Source of the DNA: Chenopodium formosanum
Lineage: Eukaryota; Streptophyta; Magnoliopsida; Caryophyllales; Amaranthaceae
Reading direction: 5' to 3'
Length of the DNA: 64,000 nt
NCBI GenBank assembly: GCA_024500155.1
Contig: CM044869.1
Location: 27,030,501 to 27,094,500, forward strand
Shown here: one piece after another, positions 1 through 11,789 of the stretch
How the letters are laid out: each line of letters starts with the position of its first letter
Numbering within the stretch: the stretch's first letter is position 1
Translations under genes and position numbers: made by a program
Notes under the pieces: generated by a model
The model's input: only the letters and a program-made list of their open reading frames with translations
Database searches by the model: none
Told to the model about the DNA's origin: nothing

Positions 1-42
1 TATTTTATTTAATTCTATTGACTAACCTAATAAATCTAGATA

Positions 43-86
43 TTTTCATAGGTAAAATGTAGTGAAAAAAAAGTAATTTTTTATTT

Positions 87-117
<31 letters not shown>

Positions 118-174
118 GAAACACTTCCTCCGTATTTTTTTTCATAGGTAAAATGTAGTGAAAAAAAAATAATT
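43..174. repeat. Local duplication around a (TTTA)n tract
   Basis: A block beginning TTTTCATAGGTAAAATGTAG occurs at about 43-78 and again at about 139-174, separated by a (TTTA)n microsatellite (about 79-118) and a CTTCCTCCGTATTT motif. That motif recurs in altered form near 223. It looks like a local duplication or a decayed Stowaway-type end. Nothing coding is seen between 1 and 590. Confidence 0.6.
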
Positions 175-599
175 AAAAAGCTTTAGCAATTTGGGATTTT
201 TTTTTTTTTTTTAATTGCACACTTCTTCCGTATTTTTTTTAAACTAAAATATTTCTCCTATTCACATATGCTATTGTGTAATTTTGACTAATATAATCAA
301 ACAAGTAAAAGTTATAACAATTATATATTATTGAGATGATTCCAACAAATATCCATACAAGACTATATTTTTCTATCTTATATATAAATCATCAAAATTA
401 GTCAAATTAAATTAGATGAATAATATAAAAAGTCAAAACGTTTCACTTAAAAACAATTATGGATGGACTAACAACTATCATTACATTTTGACATTCAAAG
501 GAGAAAAGTTTGAAAAGGTATCAATCATGCAAATGCAAAACTTTAGGACACAAATATAAGAAAATTAAGATGTAAAAATAAGGATTTGTTCTCTTCATC

Positions 600-745
600 T
601 TATTTTCAGTTGAGTTCAGTTCAGTTCAATTCTAATAAATTCAGTTCAGTTCAATTTAATTCTTAATTTCCTTCTCTCATAAGATATTTTGTCCAGTTCA
701 GTTCAGCTATATAATAAGTTCATTTCAGTTCAATCAATCAGAACA
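600..745. repeat. CAGTTCAGTTCAA-rich repeat block
   Basis: The words CAGTTCAGTTCAA and TTCAGTTCAGTTC recur several times. They are the reverse complement of the ACTGAACTGAA words that make up the interior of the two MITEs at 1401 and 1840. This may be a decayed relative in the opposite orientation, but no terminal repeats could be fixed. Between here and 1400 no gene is seen, only an A-rich tract near 1023-1062. Confidence 0.4.
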
Positions 746-1400
746 AGCTCTAACTACTCTAGTTATAAAGGATTCGAACTTTGAACGTAAGAATAAGGAA
801 AACTTTTACTATCGGTATAAGTGTACTCAATAGCCCCGTACTCCGCTACTGAATTCATTAACCCATTATTCATAATTGGATGCCAATTAGCTAGATAAAT
901 TTGTTAGGGTATTGGAGGGTCAACTAGATAAAAAATGAGATCAAAGTTCACCTACATCATTTGTTCTTTATACCATAGTCAGGTTTAAGGGGTACTAAAG
1001 GTACAGTCATATCCCCATCCAATAATAATAAAAAAATAAAATAATAAAAAAAAAAAAAAAAAGACTAATGTATCTAATATGGTCTCTTAGGTATTGTTAC
1101 GTAGTTAGTCCAAGCCACGAATCACATTGACTATTTTTGTGTGAAATTCAAAGAGACTTTGTTTAAAAAATTGGTCTCTTAGGTGTTATTTTTAATTTTT
1201 TTTTCCATGTTAAATTATTACTTTTCGATCAAAGAGACATGTCACAAGTAACTGGCCTTTAGATTATCCCTTTTTTTACTCACAAACATATTTAGTTACT
1301 CATTTATAATCCTTGTTATCGGGGGATGGGTGTATCGTAAAAGCAAATACTAATACAATACTGAAAGGATTAATAACTTAAAATTTAGTTAGGAAAATTA

Positions 1401-1667
1401 GGCCCCGTTCACTTCATCTAGCTTTTGCTTAACTGGAATTATTTTTAGTGAAACAAAATTATATTTGCTGAACTTAAATTATTTTTACTGAAGTTAAAAT
1501 TAATTTTACTGAACTGAAATTATTTTTGCTGAACTGAAATTATTTCTACCGATTTCTATTATAATTCTTCTTTAAGAAAACTGAATTTTACTGAACTGAA
1601 CTTATTTTTACTGAACTGAAATTATTTTTATTTAATATTATTTTTTTAAGGTGAAGTGGACAGGGCC
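1401..1667. mobile_element. Tourist-like MITE, copy 1 (267 bp)
   Basis: The left end reads GGCCCCGTTCACTTCA and the right end, reverse-complemented, GGCCCTGTCCACTTCA. A TTA triplet flanks both sides (1398-1400 and 1668-1670). Terminal GGCC ends with a TWA target duplication fit the PIF/Harbinger (Tourist) type. The interior is built from tandem variants of ATTATTTTTACTGAACTGAA. There is no coding capacity, so any movement would need a transposase supplied in trans. Confidence 0.8.
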
Positions 1668-1839
1668 TTATTGCACTCCACATATTATTAGTAAATACTT
1701 TTATCAAACATAATTTTGTACCTCCATCCCCCCAAATACTAGTTAAGCCACTGCTTCACACTAGTAGATCTTATACAGACAAATGAAGATTAAAAAAAAT
1801 TAATTAAACAAAAAAGGTTAAAGATTCAATCTATTATAA

Positions 1840-2106
1840 GGCCCCATTCACTTCACCTTATTTTTACTGAACTAAAATTATTTTTGCTGAACTTAAATTA
1901 TTTTTACTGAATTGAAATTAATTTTATAGAACTGAAATTATTTTGATGAACTGAATTATTTTTTTTACTGATTTTCTATTATATTTCTTCTTTAAGTTTA
2001 CTGATTTTTACTAAACTGAATTTATTTTTATTGACTGAAATTATTTTTACTGAAGTGAAATTATTTTTACTGAATATTATTTTTTTAAGGTGAAGTGAAC
2101 AGGACC
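1840..2106. mobile_element. Tourist-like MITE, copy 2 (267 bp)
   Basis: Same family, orientation and exact length as the copy at 1401. The ends are GGCCCCATTCACTTCACCTT and, reverse-complemented, GGTCCTGTTCACTTCACCTT, flanked by TAA on both sides (1837-1839 and 2107-2109). The two copies lie 172 bp apart and their ends differ by several substitutions. Each has its own target triplet, so they look like two insertions rather than a segmental duplication. Confidence 0.8.
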
Positions 2107-2316
2107 TAACTCAATATACTACTAATTGCAACATTATTTCTCATTCCAAGCATGCAAAAGCATTGTTCCAATAACTAATGTCTTTCAAGAACTGATCCAG
2201 GGAGTAGTATCTAACAATTTTACAATACTTTCAGAGTTACAACAAAATGCACTAGAACCTAGCTACAAGTCTTTTTTTTTTTTTTTGACAAACAATAAAA
2301 CAGGAGAAAAAAAAAA

Positions 2317-5300
2317 TTACATGCCTCTTCTTGCAGCAACTGCAAGTTTATGGGCTTCATATACTCTATTTCTGCTTACTTTCCTAATTTCAAAACTCTT
2401 GAAAACTTGAGAATGCTGCTCTATCTCCTTCACAATTTGCTTAATCTCCCTCCTTGCTTTGTGCTCGTCTTTGAAGGCCTGGGTTAGCTCCAAGGAATCC
2501 GTGAGAATAACAACATCCTCTCCTTCTAAATTCACGCTCTTTATTTCCATTAGAGCAGCTTTTGCTTCAGCTTGACATGCCGAGGATGCGAAAACAGGGC
2601 TTTTTCCCCTATCAATTACAACTATAGTGTCTCTTATTATCCACCCAACAGCCGCTTCCCACTCGTTTCTTGAGTTTGTTGACTTTTTGCTTCCATGCTC
2701 CATCTATAATAACTGTATATCTCTGGTTGATTGGAGCATCAGGTTCTTGGCTTGGACTGCTTCTATATCCCTTGTCATCAGCTTGTTTGCTATACTTTTG
2801 TCCCATTGCGTGGTCACCTGTCGTGGACTTTCTGCCAATAGCCCATCTATCCTTCCAATGTTGCACTAGACTGATAATATTATAGGGGAGATGATGCTAT
2901 TTTTAAAGCTAGCACTATTTTTGGTAAGCCAAATGCTCCACAGAAGGCAAACAAACTCCATAAGAGAGTCGTTTTGGTCCTTATGAAAAGAAAGGAGATA
3001 TAACAGGAAGTTTGTCACCCATGTGCTAAGATCGAGGTTGTTCCCTGCGTCGGGGTTGATACCCAAGTTGCTGCACCTCCAAATTCTCTTTGACACCTCA
3101 CAATCCTTGAACAAGTGGTTGTTGGTTTCCACTTTAGAATTGCAAAGTTTACATTTGGTATCAATGTCAATTCCCCGTTTGCTAAGATTGCTCAACGTGG
3201 GAAGGGCATTATTAATAAGCTTCCAAATAAAAATCTTGTGCTTCAGCCAAATTTTTGAGCTCCACCATTTTTTCCAGAAAGAAGTAGTTGTAAGTCTCTC
3301 CTTGCTGCAATTTTGTGCGAACCAATAGCCTAATTTTAGGGAATAACGGCACGTGTGTGAAGGCCCCCAGCCCCACCCGTCACCTTGAAGTTGATTACCA
3401 GGGTGAATAGGAAGGATCTCCCTGGCTATATTGGGGCTAAACCATTTCCATACTAAGCTTGCTTTCCACCTGCCATTATCATCAAGGAGATCACTCACAA
3501 AGATAGGCTTTTGATCTAACTCAGATTGCTGCCTGACGTTGCATTTAACGATATTCTTTGTGACCCACCAGTCGTGCTCCACCTTTATAGCATTACCACT
3601 TGCTATTGTTCGTCTTAGGCCTCCTCGCATATAATGCACACTCTTGAGAATACTTCTGGCACCTCAGGACATTGTGGCTCTTGTTTCACCCTTTATTCCT
3701 TTATCGAACCAATCATCCTTGTGCCTAGCTCTAAACACCTTGCTCACTTGCAGCTGCGGGTTGAGGTGCATCCTCCAAGTTTGCTTGAAAATAAGAGCAT
3801 GATTGAGATTTTTCAAGTTTCGAAGGCCTACGCCTCCTTCATACTTATGTTTTTCCAGAAAAGAAGTTTTCCTCCAGTAGATGGGCCGCTTCTCCATTGA
3901 GGAAGATCACCAAAATCTCAAAATAAGGGAAGATAGTTTTTTGATAATTTTTTAAGGGCAGAGGTAGCTGCAAAGAATATGGCTGGCCATAGCTATGAGG
4001 ATACCATTGATGAGCACCAATTTCCCGGCTTGAGTAAGATTTAGAAATTTCCATGAAGAAAGTTTGGTGGCAATTCTGTCCACAATTTCATTGAATACCC
4101 CCGTGGATCTCCCATCTACATCCATTGGGCGTCCCAAGTACGTTCCCATCTTCTCGTTATCTCTGACCTCAAGAAATTTTTTCAGAATATTTTTGAATCT
4201 CATTGGCATGTTCTTAGAGAAGATCACATAAGATTTATTAAAGTTCACCATTTCACCAGAGAGTTTACAAAACTGATCAAGAGTATTTTTCATCACAGCA
4301 AAATTTTCAATGTCGGCTTTGAGGAAGAAAAGGGCATCGTCCGCAAAAAATAGGTGTGATATGAAAGGTCCAGAGCGAGAAACTTTGATCCCTTTAAGGA
4401 TGCCAGAGTGTTGAAGGTAGTGAAGTCTTCACGAAAGAACCTCCATACATAATATGAAGATGTAAGGAGAAATCAGGGTTCCTTGTCTTAGGCCCGAGTT
4501 GGGAATTATCTTTTTTGAGGGTTCACCATTAATGAGAGCACGGTAGGAGACCGAAGTAATACACTGCATAATCCATTGCACCCAAATACAAGGAAAATTC
4601 ATCTGGACTAGGACATTCTCCACAAATTTTCAGCTTATCCTAACGTAGGCTTTGTTGAGATCAACCTTTAGGATACTTTCAAAATTTCCCATTTTTGCTT
4701 TCTTCTTGATTTTGTGAAGCATTTCATGCCCCACCAAGCTGCTGTCGATGATAGATCGCCCTGGAACGAAAGCATTCTAACAATCACCAACTAGATCACC
4801 AATAATACTTCTGAGCCTTTTCACCAAGCACTTAGAGATTATTTTATATGACGTGTTACACAAGCTTATCGGTCTGTACTCGGACAGTACCTCATGGTTA
4901 TTTACATTAGGAATGACAGTGATGTACGTTTCATTAAGTTCCTTAAGTAAATAACCCTCCCTGAAGAAAGCAGAACAAGACTCAAAAACGTCATTTTCTA
5001 CAGTAGCCCAGTTTTTTTGAAAGAAAGAAGGAGGGATGCCATCAGGTCCTGGGGATTTATGTCCCTTCATGCTGTAGGCTGCTTGTTTCACATCCTTCTT
5101 GGTGAAAGGTTGCATTAGTCTATTTATGTGAGCATCCGAAAGCTTGGGGATTGACTGTTTCCGGTCATCCCAATCACTGCCATCTCAGACTTGAGGTGTA
5201 CCTGCATGAAATAAATCTTCAAAAAAAAATTGTTAAATAAGGAGTGAATGGTAAAGTCATCCGACCACCAAGTTCCCTCATTGTTTTGGACTCCCTTAAT

Positions 5301-6394
5301 TTCATTCCTCAATCTTTGGGTGGTAGCACATTTGAAGAAGAAAGACGTGTTGAGATCTGAAAGGTTATCCCATTTTGTTATTGCCCTTTGTTTCCAGTAC
5401 TTTTGTTTGATGGAAATATTCTGACTTGTCTCTTTCCTAACATTGAGGTCGGTAGAAATATCGCTGCTAGTAACCATAGCACCATGTAAAGCTGCAGCCT
5501 CATCTAAGATAGCCTTCCAGTCAATATGGTTAACTGTTTGAAGGTCAAACACCAACCTTTACAGAATTTAAGCGCTCCCTATGATTTCCTTTGGAGAAAA
5601 TACATAACTGAGCCCTGGTTGAGTTTCTCCCATTTTACTCTAATTGCTTCTGTAATTTCAGAAAACTCAAGGCACCAGTCTTTAAGCTAATACGGTCTCT
5701 TCTTTTTTGAAGGAAGGGCTATGGTCTGAAATTAGGATGGGCAGATTGAGCGTGAAGGCTTCAGGGTAAAGCGTTCTCCAATTATTATTGCCGTAAGCTC
5801 TATCAAGAGTTTCAAAAATCGCATCATCATTGTCCCTATTGTTTGTCCAGGTATAGCGAACACCATGAGAAGGGAGGTCTGACAGCCCACATTCTAATTT
5901 CCATTTAACAAACTGGTTGGCACTTGGAATAACATTTGCCCCCCCTAATTTTTGGCTTAAGTTTTTAGTTTGATTAAAGTCGCCCATTACAAGCATATTT
6001 CCCGGGTGAGACCAAATTAAAGCTCGTAAAGTTCCTACACTGATTGTCTGTCACAAATACAAGGGGAACCATAGACAAACAAAGCATACGAAAACTGATT
6101 TAATTCATCATTCACTGAGCACAGAATATAGTTAACATCCTGGAATAAGACTTTTACATCGATATTCTTATGACAACATAAATAAATTCCCCCCTTAGAC
6201 TCTAAAGAGTCCACACTACTACTACTAACAAAACCCCAAGAATTGAAAATTGGGTCTAGTACAGTAGCAGAAGTCTTAGTTTCCGAAAGAAAGATTATGT
6301 CAATGCTAGATTGCCCGGCCAACCACTTGATAAAGGGAATTGCAGGAGGGTTGGCTGCTGAAAGTCCCCTGCAATTCCACGCCAGAGCTCTCAT
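2317..6394 (-). pseudogene. LINE ORF2 remnant: endonuclease, reverse transcriptase, RNase H
   Basis: Translated in pieces from several minus-strand frames. An APE-type endonuclease starts at 6394 (MRALAWNCRGL) and continues with GDFNQ and SDHSP near 5996-5700. The reverse transcriptase shows SPGPDGIPPSFF, YRPISLCN, GLRQGTLISPY and an FADD box near 4335-4350. A CCHC-type connection finger follows (CKLCNSKVETNNHLFKDC, near 3120-3190). RNase H occupies 2317-2703. In an intact element this protein nicks target DNA and primes reverse transcription of the LINE RNA. Here frame changes and stops occur every few hundred bases, so it is dead. It is much more decayed than the plus-strand LINE at 17568. 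The shared domain order makes the identification secure, while exact frameshift positions are approximate. Confidence 0.85.
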
Positions 6395-6492
6395 GGACAT
6401 TCCGGGGGCTGTTCCGGGCCAGCCACCACACCCTCAGAGTTGGAGGACAGGATACTCCACTCTTCCACTCTGGTGCGTTAAAGAACTTTATC
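6391..6492 (-). pseudogene. C-terminal tail of LINE ORF1
   Basis: Only about 30 codons survive, ending GPEQPPECP and a TGA. That stop overlaps the ORF2 start as ATGA (6391-6394). The full-length LINE in this window has the same ATGA junction, which supports reading this stretch as ORF1. The rest of ORF1 is lost by 5' truncation. Function cannot be judged from the fragment. Confidence 0.55.
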
Positions 6493-6500
6493 ACTCTTTA

Positions 6501-8017
6501 TAGGGGTGCTAATCGAGCGAGTCGATCGCGAGATAAGGTGTGCTCGACTCGTGATCGAAAATCGTGGCTCATGCTCGACTCGTGATCGTTACTCGTTAAG
6601 CTCGTTAAATTATTGCTTGACTCGTGCTCGTTAATTTTTTTCGTAGCTCAACTCGACTCGTGACTCGTTAAGTTTTAATTGCTCGAATCAGCTCATAATT
6701 CAAAAACTCAATTGTTCAGCTCGTAACTCGCTAAGCTCGATTGCTCAACTAAATCAACTCATCTAATTTTTTTTTCTCTTTTTTGGTAATTATTTTATAT
6801 TTTCAACTAATATAGTATAAATTACCAAATGAAATCTAACATTAAAAATGTAGTATAAATTCAAATTCCTACGCAACAAACAATTAGAACATGAAATTAA
6901 GTAATACAATCATCATCACATAACCAAAAAATTTTAATTAAAAAAATTATTCTTTTCTTCAATTCATCTATGGTTGCAAATCCGTCATTCAATCTTCTCC
7001 AACATTGCAATATCCTGCAAAAACAATATTCCAAATCCAAATTAATAAACATAAACTTATATAGGAGTATTAAAAACAGAATATACATTCGGCTAAAACA
7101 GAACATAAAAAAATACAATTTTTAATTGAGAAATTTATGAGTTTATCTACTACTAATAAAAAAAACTAAACACAAATTCGGCTATAATGGGCTAGCATAG
7201 TCAGATAAAAGAAATCAATTTCCACACTTAATCAATTTGCAAACTTAGCTAGATCTACTGGAAACGCCTAAATTAATCGTATCCTTTTCCACACATATTA
7301 CAAACGCTCAACTTAATTGTATATTCGGCTAAAAATCGCCCAAATTTATCCTTTGATTTCTCAATAATAGAAAATTTGTCCAAAGAATAAATTTTATCAA
7401 TAATCAAATAAAAATACAAGAACAACTACAGATCTACAACAAAAGAGAGCAATAAAACGCACCTGCCATATTAAAAGCCTGTTCCTTGTTAAAATTGTCT
7501 TTTAGTTGACCTTGATCCTTTCTTCCTTCTTCAGTTCATATCCTTTATGAGTTTATTACTCGAGATGAAAATAAAAGAGAAAAAACAGAGCAAAAATCTA
7601 AGGAGGGAGGAGTTGGCGGCTAGGAAGTGTCTAGGGTTTTTTTTACTGAATGAGTTAGGCCGAGTGACTAGTAGACTAGTAGTGTAGTAATTACGGAGGA
7701 GTGCTTACCTTTTTTTTTTAATTTCTTTTTGGATAAACATAATTACGGAGTACTAGTATAATTTCTTTTGTATATGTCATGTTTTAATATTTTTTTTTTA
7801 CCTTTTCTATAAAATTTGCTATAATATTTTAATAATAAAATATTATCGAGCTGCTCGCGAACTTATCGAGTCGAGTTACACCTTACTCGACTCGTGCTCA
7901 TTAAGGTTTTAAGTCGAGTCGAGTTCGAGTTGAGCCAACTCGAGTCAACTCGAGTTGAGTTTTGACCGAGCGTTGACCGAGTTGCTCGTGAGTTGCTCAA
8001 CTCAATTAGCACCCCTA
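6501..8017. mobile_element. Non-autonomous hAT element (1.5 kb)
   Basis: The ends are TAGGGGTGCTAATCGAGC and, reverse-complemented from the right, TAGGGGTGCTAATTGAGT. They are flanked by ACTCTTTA (6493-6500) and ACTCTCTA (8018-8025), an 8-bp target duplication with one mismatch. About 250 bp inside each end is packed with CGAGT/ACTCG words (GACTCGTGCTCG, GAGTCGAG and similar), typical of hAT subterminal transposase-binding repeats. The interior is AT-rich with no recognisable transposase; the longest frame, 73 codons on the minus strand at 6897-7118, looks meaningless. It must be mobilised in trans, and not obviously by the hAT at 9013, whose ends differ. Confidence 0.85.
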
Positions 8018-8025
8018 ACTCTCTA

Positions 8026-9004
8026 CATATATTATAGTCAATAGTTGGCTTAAGGTGGGTCTTGGGGAGTATGATACTATGATAATAGCCTTGGTGAGTG
8101 GTAGGGCAAATAGCTTTAGTTTTGTATCCATTGTTTGAAAAATTTAGGTTTATACAAACCTATGATAGGGAACCAAGAATCTTATGTTGTATAATAATTT
8201 AGGAGACAAAAAAATTTCAAACTTTAAGCCATCAGGGATTGTTATATATATCTAGAGGTAAGGTGCATTTAAAGGTATTTTTTTTCTCAGTTGAATGATT
8301 ATTGGTCATTTAATCATCAAATGAAGAGCAAAAATTAATATTGAAGTAGTTAAGTGCACCGTGCACCCGATTGTATATAAAATATATCTATAAGCCATAA
8401 ATCTCTATGTTGTTTCAATGAATACTACAAGAGGGGGTAAATTTTATTATGACAAATTAGCCAAACTTTTTGCAGAAAAAAACAATAAAGTTTAAGGAAC
8501 GCAAAAGTGCAAGAGAGATTTTACGTGAAAAACTCCTTGCCTTAATCAAAGAGAAAAACCACAACCACAAGGGATTTTAGGAAAAGACTCTTTACTAGAA
8601 TAGGGCAATGGCCTATTACAAACTAAAGACTCTCACTTCAAGTTATTCAACAAACTCAAAGCCCCAAGTAACGAGTCCCTCAACCAGTTGTTCATCTCTT
8701 CTCTTTCTCTTTCTCTTTCTCTTTCTCTCTTCTCTTCTTCTAGCTTCAATCAAAGCTAAAACTAAGTTCACTCAAACTCCCCAATTCCCAAATTAGAACA
8801 TGAAAAGATTAACTCTAGTATAAGAATATAAGAACACTCTAATTCACTAGTGTAGAATAAGACCCTTACCTCAGCTTAAGAAAATAAAAGATGAAAATTA
8901 TTTTTGAGCAAGGGTGAGTTACTCTAATTGAAAAAACTAGATATTTATAGGCTTAGCTTACTTAGCTTAGTAAAAACGCTTTTGTATTGCTTCAACTTGA
9001 CGCC
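8026..9004. other. Gene-less stretch, possibly part of a copia LTR
   Basis: No convincing gene. Around 8520-8600 it reads TTTTACGTGAAAAACTCC followed by AGAGAAAAACCACAACCAC, wording often seen in the R/U5 part of plant copia LTRs read in reverse. The copia LTR at 46272 has a comparable TTTAACGTGGGAAAAATT. Together with 12557-13224, on the far side of the hAT at 9013, it may be one LTR interrupted by that hAT. LTR ends were not identified, so this is tentative. Confidence 0.3.
8697..8745. repeat. (TTTCTC)n-like pyrimidine microsatellite
   Basis: An unbroken CT-rich run of TTTCTC units on the plus strand. It explains the leucine/phenylalanine-rich short frame across it (8608-8796), which I do not regard as a gene. 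Confidence 0.8.
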
Positions 9005-9164
9005 ACTACTCTCAGTGGCGGATCCAGGATTTTTCGGGTGCTAGGTCACCACCGACTACTAATCAATAATTAATGCAAGAATATTAAAAAAAAAAAGCTA
9101 ATATTTTAAAAAAAAATACATTCCAAAAGTAATAAATATCCATATTACAACCAAATAAAGGAAA

Positions 9165-11788
9165 TTACAATTGCTCTCTACGAGTTTTCATGTTTTGATA
9201 TCGATCTATAATATCATTCATGTCAACATTCAAAAACATATCTCGCTCTATATAAGTAACCAAGCAATCATTCAACATTTGATCTCCCATGCTATTACGC
9301 AATTTATCTTTCACTTGCGTCATTCCTGAAAATACCCTTTCTACACTTGCCATTGCAACGGGTAGAGTTAGAACCAACTTCAAAAGCAAGTACACTCGTT
9401 CATGGGTTTCATGCTTTCCCGTCTCAACAAGTTTCACGGAAAGCTCACTAAGACTCTTCAAATTCCAAAACCTCTCATCATTTCTCATAGCAACAATGAA
9501 ATTATCAAGAGAATAACCAAAAAATTTCAATTCATACTTGGAAATTCATTAGGATAGAATTTTGCAAGTTGAATCAATTTACTTTTGTCAAATGAAGCTA
9601 AACGATTAGTGGGATTAAAGTAAGACATACATACAAGTAGTTCCTTACTTATCTCCGAGAATCTATTTTCCAATTCTTGTAGTTGAAGATCAATGACACT
9701 AAGAAAAACTTCAACCCGGAAATGATGAAGAGTTGTCACTTGTGGGCCATTACCTCTATACATTCTTCTCCCGGGAACATGATATCTCCCCTCCATGTTA
9801 GGAACCTCAATTCCATGTTTATCCATAAAAGAAGTAACTTCCTCCAAATGAGAATCCCATCCTTCATCTCTCAACTTTTGCAGATTAAACTTGGTTACAT
9901 CGACCATTTCCATTGCATTTACAATATCCTGATCATGTTTTTGCAAAGCCATATTCAACTCATTTGTAATCCCAAATATAGCAACCATCAAATGTGCCAC
10001 AAATACAAAATCAAATGACATCAACAAGTGTGTGATAGATTGTGCTTTATTTGAATTAACTGTATCGGAAACTTTGGCAATGGAATCAAGCGACTTCAAG
10101 ATTGTAGGATATAAATCAAGCACATTCAAAATTGTTTTAAAGTGAGACCCCCAACGAGTGTCACAAGGTCTACCTAAGCCACGTTCTTGATTCAAACCAG
10201 TTCCTGATTCAACTTCACCTAGGGATAATGCCTCAACAACTTGATCACCTTGTTTTTCTCGAAGAAATTCTTTCCTCTTAGGTGAAACTCCCACAAAGTT
10301 CAAGAGAGGTGCAAGTACATCAACAAATAGCCAAGCACAATCTGAATTTTTTTTAGCAAGGGCAACTTGTGTCAATTGAAGTTGATGAGCAAAGCAATGT
10401 ACAAAGTTTGCTTGTTTACATTCATTCAATACTAAAGTTTTGAGACCATTGATTGAACCTTGCATATTACTTGCCCCATCATAGCCCTGACCCCGAACTT
10501 GAGAGAAAGTCAAAGAATACTCCATGAGTAATGACTCAATAGCAGCTTTAAGAGTCAAGGAAGTAGTATTAGCAACATGCACAACACCAAGAAATCTTTC
10601 ACACACTTCTCCCTTTTTACCAACATATCTCAAACAAAGAGCCAATTGTTCCTTATCGGAAATATCGACAGACTCATCAGCAAGGATAGCAAACAAACCA
10701 CCATTAAGATCTTCAAGTATTGCTTTAGTTGTTTCTTTTGCACAAGCATGGATGATATCTTTTTGGATAGTTGGAGAAGTAAGTTGACAATTACCGGGTG
10801 CCATTTTGAAAACAACTTTGGAGTATTCAAGATCATGTTTAGAAATAAGAGTCAATAGAGAAATAAAATTACCTCTATTCAATGAACTTTCTTTTTCATC
10901 ATGACCACGAAAAGGTAGCCCCTGATGTAAAAGCCACCTAATGGTTGTGATTGAAGCCTCCAATCGCTTACGATAAGCACTTCTAGTTTCCGCCGTTTGC
11001 TTTGATAGAGCAGTGATAATACTACCCTTTTGTTGCTTGAATAACTCCATGGCAGTCACAGCTTTATGGTGAGCACTCATGTGTCTGCTTGCATGATCTC
11101 GAATTGTGTTTAATTGATTCCAAGCACGAAAACCATCACAAACAAAAGCATCACCTCCAAAAGTGTTATCATCCTTGAATAGATAGCAAATGAAGCAAAA
11201 AGCAGCATCTTTGGAAACACTATATTCCAGCCAAGAGCCCCAAGTATCAAACCATTTGACATTAAATCGACGCCTCTTAGTTCCGAAAAATGTTTGAGGA
11301 TATTCAAAATCTTGAGGTTGGCAAGGCTTTCTTTGAAGGTATGTCCTCCTCACTAAATCTCTATCATCAGGATGAAAATCACTCATTTTTCTCCTTTGTC
11401 CCGGGTCTTGTGGAAGATTAGCAATATCATCTTCACTTAATCTTCCATTATCAACCTGAACTCTAGGACTTGAAGTAACTTCAGGAATAAATTGTCCATC
11501 TTCATTGAGAGTAAAGTTATGTGATGGAGAAGAATGTTGTTCACTTTCTTGATGTGGAGAAAGATTTTGAGGAGGTGGAGGAAGAGGATTTTGTGGTGGA
11601 GGAGGTGGAGGAAAAGGATTTTGTGGTGGAGGAGGTGGAGGAAAAGGATTTTGTGGTGAAGGAGGTGGATCTTGTAAAGGAGGAGAAGGTGGAGGAGAAG
11701 GATTTTGTGGAGGAGGAGGACTTTGTGGAGGAGGGGGATTTTTCGGACCAAAGAAACTTGTGATATCACACATTTTTTTCCTTTTCAT
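9165..11788 (-). pseudogene. hAT transposase (TTF zinc finger, DUF4371, hAT dimerisation), one frameshift
   Basis: The first frame (11788 to 9527, 753 codons) starts MKRKKMCDITSFFG. It has a proline-rich stretch (about residues 18-75), a TTF-type finger region (WGSWLEYSVSKDAAFCFICY) and a DUF4371/RNase H-like core with ILADESVDIS, GQGYDGASNMQG and DTRWGSHF. The conserved hAT C-terminus (ASVERVFSGM, dimerisation) lies in another frame at 9165-9530. Homology runs straight across the switch at about 9530-9545 with no intron-like sequence between, so a one-base indel is the likely cause. The protein would bind the CAGTGGCGG ends and cut and paste the element; losing the dimerisation tail should inactivate it. 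The start was chosen because it follows a 5' UTR acceptor (TTTTCAG) directly and no upstream in-frame start is seen. Confidence 0.88.
11560..11740. repeat. 36-bp coding minisatellite (proline-rich)
   Basis: Plus-strand units GGATTTTGTGGTGGAGGAGG are repeated with a period near 36 bp. On the coding (minus) strand they give PPPPPPQNPFP repeats in the transposase N-terminus. Repeat slippage also creates long glutamate/valine-rich and leucine/histidine-rich frames in other phases, which are shadows. Confidence 0.75.
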
Positions 11789-11789
11789 T

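Larger units (their letters stand above)
2272..6492 (-). mobile_element. 5'-truncated, decayed LINE (L1-type with RNase H)
   Basis: On the minus strand this runs from the last codons of ORF1 through endonuclease, reverse transcriptase, a zinc-finger connection region and RNase H to a 15-nt poly(A) (T15 at 2272-2286). The 3' end reads TTTGTC then poly(A), the same as the LINE at 15850-21763, so both belong to one family or close families. The 5' part of ORF1 and the 5' UTR are missing. I could not find a target duplication. The right boundary is approximate because a hAT element begins at 6501. Confidence 0.85.

Noticed and set aside
2255..2271. Target duplication of the minus-strand LINE
   Set aside because: The sequence next to the T-tract was compared with both sides of 6450-6510 and 8026-8100; no convincing match.
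2126..2410. 94-codon plus-strand frame over the LINE 3' end
   Set aside because: It runs through the T-tract and the reverse of RNase H; a shadow of the LINE.
8608..8796. 62-codon frame with a leucine/phenylalanine stretch resembling a signal peptide
   Set aside because: The hydrophobic run is the CT microsatellite; no neighbours or domain support.
11437..11769. Leu/His-rich minus frame and Glu/Val-rich plus frame over the transposase N-terminus
   Set aside because: Out-of-phase readings of the proline-coding 36-bp minisatellite; the in-phase transposase frame is clear.
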